Assembly (NCBI RefSeq): GCF_030418165.1
Contig: NZ_JAUHTQ010000013.1
Coordinates: forward strand, 45,019-109,018
DNA: 64,000 bases
Reading direction: 5' to 3'
From: Ureibacillus aquaedulcis
Lineage (GTDB): Bacteria > Bacillota > Bacilli > Bacillales_A > Planococcaceae
How positions within the stretch are numbered: position 1 is the first letter of the stretch; every line of letters starts with the position of its first letter. Both the position numbers and the translations under genes were made by a program. Shown in pieces: positions 16,727 through 24,139 of this stretch. The notes under the pieces are model-generated. The model did not search any database. It was not told the DNA's origin and saw nothing but the letters and a program-made list of their open reading frames with translations.

Positions 16727-17323
16727 ATGAAATCCAATTCGAATCAAGCTTTGCGTACAAAGAATTTCTTAAAAAAGGCATTTATTGAACTGGTACACAA
16801 AAAGGGATTCAGTGCTGTTACAGTGAAGGATATTGTTGAGTATGCACAATATAATCGAACAACCTTTTATGTGTATTATCAAAACATTTTTGACCTCGTT
16901 GAAGAGTTAATGGATGAAATGTCTGAAGCCATTCAGTATAACAGCATGTCCAAGTATCAAAGTGATAGTCGGGTGAAAGTAACGGAGTTGACAACAAACT
17001 CCTTCGAATTGTTGTATTACATCTACGATCACCGCGATTACTTCACATTGCTGCTCTTGGAAGATACACTCCCCCACATTCACCGGCAACTGCCTGAAGC
17101 GATTTTTAGCTTACTGAAAGATCAATTTAATATAGAATACGGAGTTTCTTTTGTGGACGACTACTCCCAAAAGCGCTATATGGCCTATGGAACGGCGGGA
17201 TTGATCTTGGACTGGATTGCAAAGGATTTTGATGTGACACCAAGTGAAATGACAGAACGTTTCATACGTATTCTAAATACCTTTGCCAGAGGGTTCGTAA
17301 TAAAAGAAATCGACACGCACTAG
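16727..17323 (+). CDS. TetR-family transcriptional regulator
   Basis: The 198-residue protein has an N-terminal HTH (about 10-55: KKGFSAVTVKDIVEYAQ, then NRTTFYVYYQNIFDLVEEL) and a helical C-terminal ligand domain of the DhaS/TetR_C type. It is divergent from the two SDR genes and probably represses them. An extended -10 (TGCTATACT, ending at 16672) precedes a GGAGAG site. I see no clean operator palindrome in the 140-bp gap. The ligand is unknown. Confidence 0.88.
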   Translation: MKSNSNQALRTKNFLKKAFIELVHKKGFSAVTVKDIVEYAQYNRTTFYVYYQNIFDLVEELMDEMSEAIQYNSMSKYQSDSRVKVTELTTNSFELLYYIYDHRDYFTLLLLEDTLPHIHRQLPEAIFSLLKDQFNIEYGVSFVDDYSQKRYMAYGTAGLILDWIAKDFDVTPSEMTERFIRILNTFARGFVIKEIDTH

Positions 17324-17485
17324 AAATAGTTTATATTGGTGAAGAAATAAGATATTTAAATAGATAATATTTGGACCTTCGTAGATTAAACTTAATTATC
17401 CTTTCAATCTAACAATTTAAGCATATTTACTTTGCCCTAAAATTTATTAATCCCGGATAATATTACCTATAACAAGAAACATGAA

Positions 17486-17520
17486 AAGGCAACCTCCCAT
17501 AAGAGAGAGTTGCCTTCTTT
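17486..17520. terminator. Terminator hairpin between TetR and the Cys-rich membrane protein
   Basis: An AAGGCAAC/GTTGCCTT stem, extended by weaker pairs, has pyrimidine/T-rich sequence on both sides. It may serve either the plus-strand TetR gene or the minus-strand gene ending at 17657. The rest of the 333-bp gap is AT-rich, with nothing supported. Confidence 0.6.
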
Positions 17521-17656
17521 TAAAATCAGTTGCGATATACAAAGACCGTGTGCAGAGTGTTTGTTGCAATACAGCTTGAAGATGGTTTAAGAAATTAACT
17601 AGACTCTATTCTATTTATTTTCTACATTTAATAGAATCCCCGTAAGAATGTTTTTA

Positions 17657-18547
17657 TTAATCTCCTCCCCCGCCGCCACAGCTTGAACAAGAACTACCGG
17701 ATGAGCAAGAGCTGCAGGAGCTTCCCGACCCGCAACTAGTACAACTTGATGAGCTGTTGCTGCTTATCTTCATATAACTTGCAAACTCGTCATAGTGAAA
17801 ATAAGAGACAGACATAAACGGAACGAGCATTGCGTTGTAATTTTGCTGAGTTTTACTTCTTTTCATCATTTCACGTACGATACTTTTTTCATATTCTTTT
17901 ACTCTATTTGCGGTTTTTTTCATGGATGAAACAAGCGCGAGGACAGTAGTCATATATTTACTATCTCTCTTAAAATAGATATCTATAAGTTCATCTTCAC
18001 TTAATTCTTCAAACTCATCAATAAGGGTTGGATGTACAGGGTTTCTGAAAAATCCATTATAAAGATGGATATTCTCCTTTCTTATGAAAAAAAGCTCGGC
18101 ATACACCCAATCAAAAAATCCCCGTAAATCCGGATCAGGTTCTACATTTATATTTGGCCTGTGATGAAGTGTTGTCCCTAGATATTTCTTGGAAAATTCA
18201 TCATATTCACGGGTAAACATGAGCATCTGATGCCAAAGTTCATCCACTTTTTCACTAAACATCGGCGACTCTTTTAATAGTGAAGTCAAAATAAAATAAC
18301 GTTTTAGATCGATGAGGCGCCACTCGTACTCATGCTCTTTTAACCTACGCTCTTTGTGAACCCGCGCTTCGACGTTAGCCATAAAACCTTTACTTAGCGA
18401 TTGCTCCAGGTTATCGCCTAGTTTTTTTAAGCCTTTAATTTGTTTTATCTCCAAGGATTCCGGAGATAGACCAAATTTAAATGAGCTTTTTTTGCTTAAA
18501 AATAAAATAAGGCAAATCAAAACTGCTAGGAAGAGTAACCATTCCAT
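17657..18547 (-). CDS. Membrane-anchored protein with Cys/Ser/Gly-rich C-terminus, function unknown
   Basis: I start at the second Met, which has GGAGA six bases upstream; the longer reading adds six residues behind a badly spaced site. The 296-residue product has one N-terminal TM helix (about 3-19), a charged helical region, and a DELWHQMLMFTREYDEF segment followed by a TTLHHRP motif. These resemble the WH...Y...F...HHP pattern of glycine-rich-domain (GRDP/DUF1399-like) proteins. The last ~30 residues are S/C/G repeats with four CxxC-like units (SSCTSCGSGSSCSSC), ending GGGGGD. Such tails could bind metal or form disulfides. The family link is tentative and no function is proposed. Confidence 0.75.
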   Translation of the reverse strand: MEWLLFLAVLICLILFLSKKSSFKFGLSPESLEIKQIKGLKKLGDNLEQSLSKGFMANVEARVHKERRLKEHEYEWRLIDLKRYFILTSLLKESPMFSEKVDELWHQMLMFTREYDEFSKKYLGTTLHHRPNINVEPDPDLRGFFDWVYAELFFIRKENIHLYNGFFRNPVHPTLIDEFEELSEDELIDIYFKRDSKYMTTVLALVSSMKKTANRVKEYEKSIVREMMKRSKTQQNYNAMLVPFMSVSYFHYDEFASYMKISSNSSSSCTSCGSGSSCSSCSSGSSCSSCGGGGGD

Positions 18548-18700
18548 CTTATCTCTCCATTCCACCTTAAAGTATTTTATTCGTCTTTATGAGTACTATC
18601 TTTAACTAATATGGAAATAATTCCGCTAAAAATATATACGTCCGAAAGGGAATATAGTTTCAGAAAAGGGGCCTGAAGGATATTCCTTACATTTGTAAAT

Positions 18701-18736
18701 AAAAAAGAACGAACTCCTCAATAAGAATCCGTTCTT
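18701..18736 (-). terminator. Terminator of the Fpg/MutM-like gene
   Basis: An AAGAACG/CGTTCTT stem with an 18-base partly paired loop is followed on the minus strand by TTTTTTA. It lies about 130 bp past the glycosylase stop; I see no other feature in 18548-18863. Confidence 0.65.
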
Positions 18737-18863
18737 GGTTACTGATTATACTAACTGTAACCACGCAAAATATTGCAGCACAATAGTACAGTGAGATTAT
18801 TACATATTTAACGTGTATCTGGATAAACTTGTCCATCACCATCTCCGCGCTTTCCAACTCCTA

Positions 18864-19667
18864 TTAACGCTGGCAGCTGGGGCAAAAGTAAGTTTTCCGT
18901 GATGAGATTTCATCTTTTTCAATGGGAGTATTGCAACGAGAACATTCTTTGCCTTCTTTATCGTAGACATAAAATTGGTAGCCTCCTGTTTTGTCATCGC
19001 CCTTATATAGCGCATTTTCCATATAGCCACCTTGTTCGACTCCTTTTTTAAGGATAAATTGAATCGAATGATACAGCCTGGTTACTTGTTGATCGTCTAG
19101 CTCATTGATTTTTTTATGGGGGCGAATCTCTGCATGCCAAAGAATCTCGTCTGAATATCCATTCCCTATTCCAGCAAGCACTTCTTGATTGATTAATGTG
19201 GTTTTAATCGTTCCCTTTCTTTTCTCCATTAGCTGCTGAAAGGCATCCAATGTAAAATCAGGCTGGAGCACTTCAGGTCCAAGTTTTTCAAACTCTTCCT
19301 TAACCTCTTCTGGTGATAAAAGATGCAGGTAGCCCAATCGCAGTCCAATGAAATAAAGATGCTGTTCCCCAAAGGAAAGCTTTACTTGAATGGTCCTGTC
19401 TGGTTTATCTTCTTCTTTCCCAAAAAACATCCACCCACCAAGCATCAAATGCAACAGTAAATAGGAATCATCCTGCAGTTGGAAAACTAAATACTTGGCT
19501 CTTCTGGTAATCGTTTTTATCGTTTGATTGGAAACCCTTGCAGTAAACCGCTCAACCGGTACATTAATCGACTTTTCCCGCCCAATCTCAACGTTTGTAA
19601 TTTCTTGCCCACCTATCAATGAGCCCAGCAATGTTTTATATGTTTCCATCTCCGGCAATTCAGGCAT
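18864..19667 (-). CDS. mutM: Fpg/MutM-family DNA glycosylase-lyase
   Basis: The start must be the ATG of MPELPEMETY, because Pro2 becomes the N-terminal catalytic nucleophile and Glu3 is the general acid; a GGAGGA site precedes it. The 267-residue enzyme removes oxidized purines such as 8-oxoguanine and nicks the strand. It has the LLLHLMLGG segment, the H2TH region (INQEVLAGIGNGYSDEILW) and a C-terminal zinc finger of four Cys (CSRC...CPSC). It is divergent enough from canonical MutM (for example GWMFFGKE) that it may be a second Fpg/Nei paralog rather than the housekeeping copy. It stands alone, and a 12-base palindrome lies 24 bp upstream of the ATG. Confidence 0.82.
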   Translation of the reverse strand: MPELPEMETYKTLLGSLIGGQEITNVEIGREKSINVPVERFTARVSNQTIKTITRRAKYLVFQLQDDSYLLLHLMLGGWMFFGKEEDKPDRTIQVKLSFGEQHLYFIGLRLGYLHLLSPEEVKEEFEKLGPEVLQPDFTLDAFQQLMEKRKGTIKTTLINQEVLAGIGNGYSDEILWHAEIRPHKKINELDDQQVTRLYHSIQFILKKGVEQGGYMENALYKGDDKTGGYQFYVYDKEGKECSRCNTPIEKDEISSRKTYFCPSCQR

Positions 19668-19830
19668 AGTTTTATCCTCCATTTTATAATCTGTATATAC
19701 AGTATTTCCTATTGGAGGGTTATTATGAATACTGGCGTTGAGGAACGTTACTAAACTTCCTTGATTCGTTGAAAATACACTTTCTGCAACAAGCAAAAAG
19801 AACGGATTTTTCAACTCAACAATACAACAA

Positions 19831-19857
19831 AAAATCCCTCAAAACACGATGAGGGAT
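19831..19857 (-). terminator. Terminator of the thiamine operon
   Basis: A 7-bp perfect stem (ATCCCTC/GAGGGAT) with a 10-base loop is followed on the minus strand by TTTTTTG, about 60 bp past thiE. Confidence 0.85.
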
Positions 19858-19914
19858 AGTAAAGCCATATTGCAGTTTATGATGTATTGCTTTTATTATG
19901 CAAATAATCTTACA

Positions 19915-20655
19915 TCAGTTTGGAGGCGTTAATTGCTTAGTTAATTGTCTCTTTCTAGATTTATAACTGTTCCAGGCTTTCACTAAATTTGTTGCCTCCT
20001 GTTTTGGATTATCAGCCTCAGTCACAGCTGATACGACAAAGAAACCATCTACTCCAGTTTGCGCAAGAGAAGGTATATCAGCGAGCTTTACACCACCGCC
20101 AACGACGACCGGAATCGAACTAATCTCAGATATTTTAGCAATATCAGCAAGACTTCTTGTAATTACCTTGCCATCTTTTCCAAGTCCACAATCGGGTTTT
20201 GTTTGTGTTTCACGCAACGGTCCGACACCAAAATAATCAAGTTGAGAAACATCCTCCGTTTTTATATACTCAAATAATTCATCTGCTCGAGCAGATAAAC
20301 CCACAATGGAATCTTCACCTAAATATTCACGACAAACATTCACCGGTATATCCGTTTGCCCCACATGAATGCCATCCACTTTTATTCCTTGTTTTCTCGC
20401 AGCTAAAACAATATCAAGCCGGTCATTTACAAGCAGCGCAACCTCTTGGGATTTTCCAGCCTCTTCAATGGCTTCTGCCGCGTGACGCGTTAGCCCAATC
20501 AGTTCTTTGGCAGAGGCAACTTTGGAACGAATTTGAATGCAAGTAAAACCTGCATTCACTGCATCTTTAATAATTGTCGCAACTGGACGACCTTTAGTAT
20601 TTTCAGGACCTACAACTAAGTATTTGGAAATATCAATTTTTTTTACGGGACCCAT
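19915..20655 (-). CDS. thiE: Thiamine-phosphate synthase
   Basis: ThiE joins HMP pyrophosphate and HET phosphate to thiamine phosphate. The 246-residue TIM-barrel protein has the family motifs IQIRSK (about 41-46), LVNDRLDIVLA (about 74-84), GIHVGQTDI, GLSARA, DYFGVGPLRETQTKP (about 141-155) and VVGGGV. About 20 basic/polar residues at the C-terminus extend past the barrel. It is the last gene of the TPP-riboswitch-controlled operon, one base after the stop of the thiamine-binding protein gene, with GGAGGA upstream. Divergence (Ala for Lys in some loops) does not remove obvious catalytic segments. Confidence 0.9.
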   Translation of the reverse strand: MGPVKKIDISKYLVVGPENTKGRPVATIIKDAVNAGFTCIQIRSKVASAKELIGLTRHAAEAIEEAGKSQEVALLVNDRLDIVLAARKQGIKVDGIHVGQTDIPVNVCREYLGEDSIVGLSARADELFEYIKTEDVSQLDYFGVGPLRETQTKPDCGLGKDGKVITRSLADIAKISEISSIPVVVGGGVKLADIPSLAQTGVDGFFVVSAVTEADNPKQEATNLVKAWNSYKSRKRQLTKQLTPPN

Positions 20656-20656
20656 T

Positions 20657-20956
20657 TTATCCTCCTAAAATATCATTTACTTTATCCACTTTTGTATTGA
20701 TCGTATTAGTATATCCTGGTCGAATATCTGCTTTTAAGACAACTTCCGTCCGAATTCCTTTTTCAGCAAGGACAAATGTAGCTTCTTTTACTACTTTCAT
20801 TACTTCATCCCATTCGCCCTCGATCTCCGTAAACATAGATGTAGTTCGATTTGGCAATCCTGACTCCCGAATAACTTTCACAACTTCAGCAACTTCATTT
20901 GCCAATTCAGTGCCTATACCAAGCGGCGCAATAGCAACTGCTACCAATGTATTCAT
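20657..20956 (-). CDS. Thiamine-binding protein (MTH1187/YkoF superfamily)
   Basis: I start at MNTLVAVAIAPLG, preceded by GGAGGAGG, giving 99 residues; a 34-codon longer reading would overlap thiM. The N-terminal strand, GIGTELANEVAEVVKVI helix, GLPNRTTSMFTEIEGEW and the final ADIRPGYTN segment fit the small ferredoxin-fold thiamine_BP (DUF77/MTH1187) family. Members bind thiamine or its HMP moiety. Its place between thiM and thiE under a TPP riboswitch supports a role in thiamine or precursor salvage, perhaps as a carrier. Confidence 0.85.
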   Translation of the reverse strand: MNTLVAVAIAPLGIGTELANEVAEVVKVIRESGLPNRTTSMFTEIEGEWDEVMKVVKEATFVLAEKGIRTEVVLKADIRPGYTNTINTKVDKVNDILGG

Positions 20957-20960
20957 AAGA

Positions 20961-21797
20961 CTAAACCTCCTCCATATCAAATGAATTGCCCGCAATTTCT
21001 TCAGCCTTTGCTTTATATAATTCATCCAAAAATTGAACTTGGAAACTTCCTGGCCCATCCACCTTGAGTTCGGCCCGTTTTCCGGCTAGATTGTACAGCG
21101 CAGATGCGGTAAGTGCCGCGATAAATGGCGAAGTTGCCGTTGCATACACAGCTACGACTCCACCTAACGAGCAACCTGCACCCGTGATTTTCTCCATGAA
21201 GTGCGAACCTCCATAAGAAACAGCCATAATAGAGCCGTCTGTTATTAAATCCGTTTCACCTGAGACAGCAACGGCGCCTCCTGTCCACTTAGCAAGCGCA
21301 ATAGCTGCCGTTTTAGCCGCACTTACTGAATCCGTAGAATCAACACCTCTAACATTCGACTCGTCTGTACCTCCATCTAGTCCCCATAAACCAGCTAATG
21401 CGATAATTTCCGAAGCATTACCTCTGATAATTGTTGGTTTATATTCCTTAAATTGTTGTAAAATCTGCGTTCTAAGAGAACCAATACCTACAGCAACAGG
21501 ATCTAGTACCCAAGGCTTTCCTGTTTCATGCAAAACCTTTGCTGCATAAGGTAACGTCTCCTCATAAATCGGTAACAACGTTCCCATATTGACATACATA
21601 GCTCCGCCAGCCTTTGCCAAAAACTCTGCCTCATCCGGCAAGTACACCATCGCGGCAGATCCACCAACTGCAAGCTGTGCATTCGCCACAAAATTAATCG
21701 TTACAGAGTTCGTAATGGAACCAGCGATCGGATTTGTCCGCCTTACCATTTCAACCGTCTGCCTAATTTTGCTTTGAATCTCCTGTTTACTAACCAT
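20961..21797 (-). CDS. thiM: Hydroxyethylthiazole kinase
   Basis: ThiM phosphorylates the thiazole alcohol (HET) salvaged from broken-down thiamine. The 278-residue protein has ITNSVTINFVANAQLAVGGSAAM (about 28-50, substrate pocket), WVLDPVAVG (about 95-103), RGNASEI, and the anion-hole/catalytic Cys segment ITGAGCSLGG (about 204-213). It is the first structural gene of the operon behind the TPP riboswitch, with AGGTGA upstream, and is 4 bp from the thiamine-binding protein gene. No thiD is present beside it, so HMP kinase activity must come from elsewhere. Confidence 0.94.
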   Translation of the reverse strand: MVSKQEIQSKIRQTVEMVRRTNPIAGSITNSVTINFVANAQLAVGGSAAMVYLPDEAEFLAKAGGAMYVNMGTLLPIYEETLPYAAKVLHETGKPWVLDPVAVGIGSLRTQILQQFKEYKPTIIRGNASEIIALAGLWGLDGGTDESNVRGVDSTDSVSAAKTAAIALAKWTGGAVAVSGETDLITDGSIMAVSYGGSHFMEKITGAGCSLGGVVAVYATATSPFIAALTASALYNLAGKRAELKVDGPGSFQVQFLDELYKAKAEEIAGNSFDMEEV

Positions 21798-21885
21798 TTT
21801 CCAATCACCTTTCTATATCACTCTATATACGAACGAATAGATTACAAGGCAGGGTTTTACAGGTATAAATTCACTAAGGCCGAAT

Positions 21886-21925
21886 AAAAAAGTGCTCTCC
21901 CATTAAATATAAATAGGAAAAGCAC
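21886..21925 (-). terminator. Expression-platform terminator of the TPP riboswitch
   Basis: A 10-bp stem with wobbles (GTGCTTTTCC/GGGAGAGCAC) and a 14-base loop is followed on the minus strand by TTTTTT. It sits between the TPP aptamer and thiM, as expected for attenuation when TPP is bound. Confidence 0.88.
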
Positions 21926-21956
21926 AATTCGAATCACTGCTCATAAATCTAATGAA

Positions 21957-22036
21957 TCGCTTCCCTACGCCAGTATTAACTGACAGGTTCAAAGAGTCAG
22001 GTTTTAACCTTCTCAACTCCAAAGAGTCCCCCCGCA
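21957..22036 (-). promoter_or_regulatory. TPP riboswitch (THI element)
   Basis: On the minus strand the conserved THI-box parts appear in order: GGGGGGACTC, GTTGAGAAGG (a variant of CUGAGA), ACTCTTTGAACCTG, and the closing TACTGGCGTAGGGAAGC. The element is about 80 nt long and lies upstream of a terminator and the thiM-thiE operon. High TPP should favour the terminator and shut the operon down. Confidence 0.95.
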
Positions 22037-22094
22037 ATATTTACTATTCAGTTTGTTATAACACATACTATCAATTGATATCTCGAATGTCAAA

Positions 22095-22135
22095 TTATGC
22101 TAGTTCTAGCCATGCGACTGCTTCACAGTGAGTTT
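22095..22135 (-). pseudogene. Stray 3'-end fragment of an rlmCD-type methyltransferase gene
   Basis: Read on the minus strand, this stretch encodes THCEAVAWLELA followed by TAA. The real rlmCD gene at 25264-26625 ends THCEAVAWLELK. Twenty-three bases are identical between 22108-22130 and 25275-25297; past these, only silent or conservative changes occur toward the stop. An in-frame stop stands just upstream of the fragment, so no protein is made. It is in the same orientation as rlmCD and, with it, flanks the PHP-HupE island. Confidence 0.7.
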
Positions 22136-22343
22136 AGTGTAGTAGCAGCACAGAGATGTTGGAGGGTTTATGCATCTAAGCTAGATTCCTCTAAAATAAT
22201 AATCCAGCTTATTTTTCATTAATATTTACCAGTTGTTTCTTATTCTATTCAAGTACTCCGTTTAATATTCTCCAATAGTTTTTTTCTCCTATTGTACTTA
22301 CAATTTCAATATTCTTATATAATTTATCGATACTTTATCTTCA

Positions 22344-22474
22344 CAGAAGAATCTTCTGCCATTCTATACGACCCATAATAAAATAATGATATTTTATCAT
22401 TTTATATAAAAAATGCAAAATTTACACTATATTCATATTCCAGTAATCTTATTTATACATTTGCTTCCTATAAT
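22344..22474 (+). promoter_or_regulatory. Promoter region of the PHP phosphoesterase gene with palindromes and Pho-box-like repeats
   Basis: A consensus -10 TATAAT lies at 22469-22474 without a good -35. Upstream, 6-mers in 11-bp register resemble PhoP boxes (TTHAYA): TTTACA (22421), TTCATA (22432), a weak GTAATC (22443) and TATACA (22454). Two palindromes lie further up: CAGAAGA-A-TCTTCTG (22344-22358) and AATGATA-TTT-TATCATT (22385-22401). The layout suggests activator control, but regulator identity is inference. The remainder of 22136-22514 is very AT-rich. Confidence 0.45.
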
Positions 22475-22514
22475 TCAGTACGTTAGGCAATCACCATTTT
22501 AGGAGGAACTTTCA

Positions 22515-24050
22515 ATGCAAAAAAGAGTAAAAAAAGTAATACCATTAATCGCAACAAGCATTCTTGCCACTGCAGCTTTTACTGCACAAGCTTTTACTAC
22601 TGATGGAAATAGCAAAACAGCAGCAGCAAAACAATTAACCCAAGAAGAAGTAAAACAAAAGAATAAGACTTGGCTTGCAGGTGATCATCACGTCCATAGT
22701 GAATGGAGTGTTGGTTGGGACAACTCTACAAATCCTCCGACACCCATTCAAGGCGGAGATGCTATTTACCCAATAGTGAAAAATGCTGAAAACGCAACAA
22801 AATACGGGCTTGACTGGGTTATGACAACGGATCATGGTGGCCCTAACCATTCAAAGGTAAATTTAGAGCAAGCTTATCCTGAACTATTAAAATCACGTGA
22901 AGCATTTCCAGAGCTAATTCAATTTTATGGAATGGAATTTGATACTCCTGCTGCAGACCACAGTACATTAATGATCCCTAAAGTGGATAACGAATCACAA
23001 ATTCTTTACGGTATCGAAAGTCAATTTAATAAACGCGAACCCTATCCAAACGATGGTAGCAGGGATACTGAATCTACCATGATTGACGCTTTAAATTATA
23101 TGTTAACAGAACTGGATGAGGACGAACAGCCAATTCATATCGCTCACCACCCATCACGTTCAGCAACAGGTGATGGCGAGTGGGGGCAAGATACACCTGA
23201 GGAGTTCCGTAATTGGAACGATTTAGCCCCTACTATCTCAATAGGGATGGAAGGGGCTCCGGGCCATCAAGCTTCAGCATTAACTCCTGATGGCGAACTT
23301 GATAATGGAGCTCGAGGTTCATATAACAACTACCCAACAATGGGTGGATTTGATCAAATGGCTGCTAAGGTTGGCGGTCTTTGGGATTCTATGCTTGGAG
23401 AAGGAAGACACTGGTGGATTACTGCAACATCCGACTCACATGTCAACTGGCGGGATGGAGGTAGCGACTTCTGGCCAGGTGAATATTCCAAAACGTATGT
23501 AAAAGCTGAAAAAGACTACGATGATATCATGGAAAGTCTTCGTGGCGGAAATGTCTTTGTTACTACAGGTGACCTAATTTCCGAATTGGATATGAAAGTT
23601 CAAGCAGGTGGGAAATCACCATTATTTGCACAATCTAACGGAAATTCGGCAACTTTGGGTGAAACGCTTACTTTACCTGGAAAAACCAAGGATGTAACGG
23701 TAACAATTCGCATGAAAGACCCAAATGCCGCCAACGCCAATGGAGATAAACCAGAAGTAAAACGCGTTGATTTAATCATGGGAGAAGTTACTGGCGCAGT
23801 AGAAGATCGCTCCATTGCGACAAACCCAACTACAAAAGTTGTTAAACGCTTCACGGAGGAAGACTGGACAAAAAATGGAGAATACATTGAAATCACTTAT
23901 ACTTTAGAATCTGTTGAAAATGACAGCTATATCCGTTTACGTGGTACGAACACAGATGAATTGGAACCAGCAACAGATCCTCGTGGGGAAGACCCATGGA
24001 CAGATCTTTGGTTCTACTCAAACCCTGTATTTATCAAAACTGATAAATAA
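22515..24050 (+). CDS. Secreted PHP-domain metallo-phosphoesterase
   Basis: The 511-residue product has a Sec signal peptide (KKVIPLIATSILATAAFTAQA, cleavage likely after Ala26). A PHP-type metal site is visible: HHVH (58-61), TTDHGG (104-109), Glu141 in GMEFDT, AHHPSR (210-215), Glu246 in GMEGAPG and TSDSHVN (305-311). These are the ligands for a tri-nuclear Mn/Fe/Zn centre that hydrolyses phosphoesters. The last ~150 residues look like an added beta-sandwich. GGAGG precedes the ATG. It is followed by a HupE/UreJ-like membrane protein on the same strand. An extracellular phosphate-scavenging role is inferred from export, the metal site and the Pho-box-like repeats. Confidence 0.82.
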   Translation: MQKRVKKVIPLIATSILATAAFTAQAFTTDGNSKTAAAKQLTQEEVKQKNKTWLAGDHHVHSEWSVGWDNSTNPPTPIQGGDAIYPIVKNAENATKYGLDWVMTTDHGGPNHSKVNLEQAYPELLKSREAFPELIQFYGMEFDTPAADHSTLMIPKVDNESQILYGIESQFNKREPYPNDGSRDTESTMIDALNYMLTELDEDEQPIHIAHHPSRSATGDGEWGQDTPEEFRNWNDLAPTISIGMEGAPGHQASALTPDGELDNGARGSYNNYPTMGGFDQMAAKVGGLWDSMLGEGRHWWITATSDSHVNWRDGGSDFWPGEYSKTYVKAEKDYDDIMESLRGGNVFVTTGDLISELDMKVQAGGKSPLFAQSNGNSATLGETLTLPGKTKDVTVTIRMKDPNAANANGDKPEVKRVDLIMGEVTGAVEDRSIATNPTTKVVKRFTEEDWTKNGEYIEITYTLESVENDSYIRLRGTNTDELEPATDPRGEDPWTDLWFYSNPVFIKTDK

Positions 24051-24059
24051 TCTAAAAAT

Positions 24060-24090
24060 AAGACGAGGAGACGCTTAACTCCTTGTCTTT
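24060..24090 (+). terminator. Terminator after the PHP gene
   Basis: An 11-bp stem with one G-T wobble (AAGACGAGGAG/CTCCTTGTCTT) and an 8-base loop is followed by a weak T-tract. It lies 9 bp past the stop codon and may only partly separate the two island genes. Confidence 0.65.
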
Positions 24091-24139
24091 CCATATTCTT
24101 AACGCTTGTTAATAACCAACCAAAAACGGGGTAGATCTA

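Noticed and set aside
18864..19814. Fpg-like protein with 49 extra N-terminal residues
   Set aside because: The enzyme needs Pro directly after the initiator Met as nucleophile, and GGAGGA stands before that inner ATG.
20657..21058. 133-residue reading of the thiamine-binding protein
   Set aside because: The first 34 codons overlap thiM in another frame; the inner ATG has a perfect GGAGGAGG site and matches the family start.
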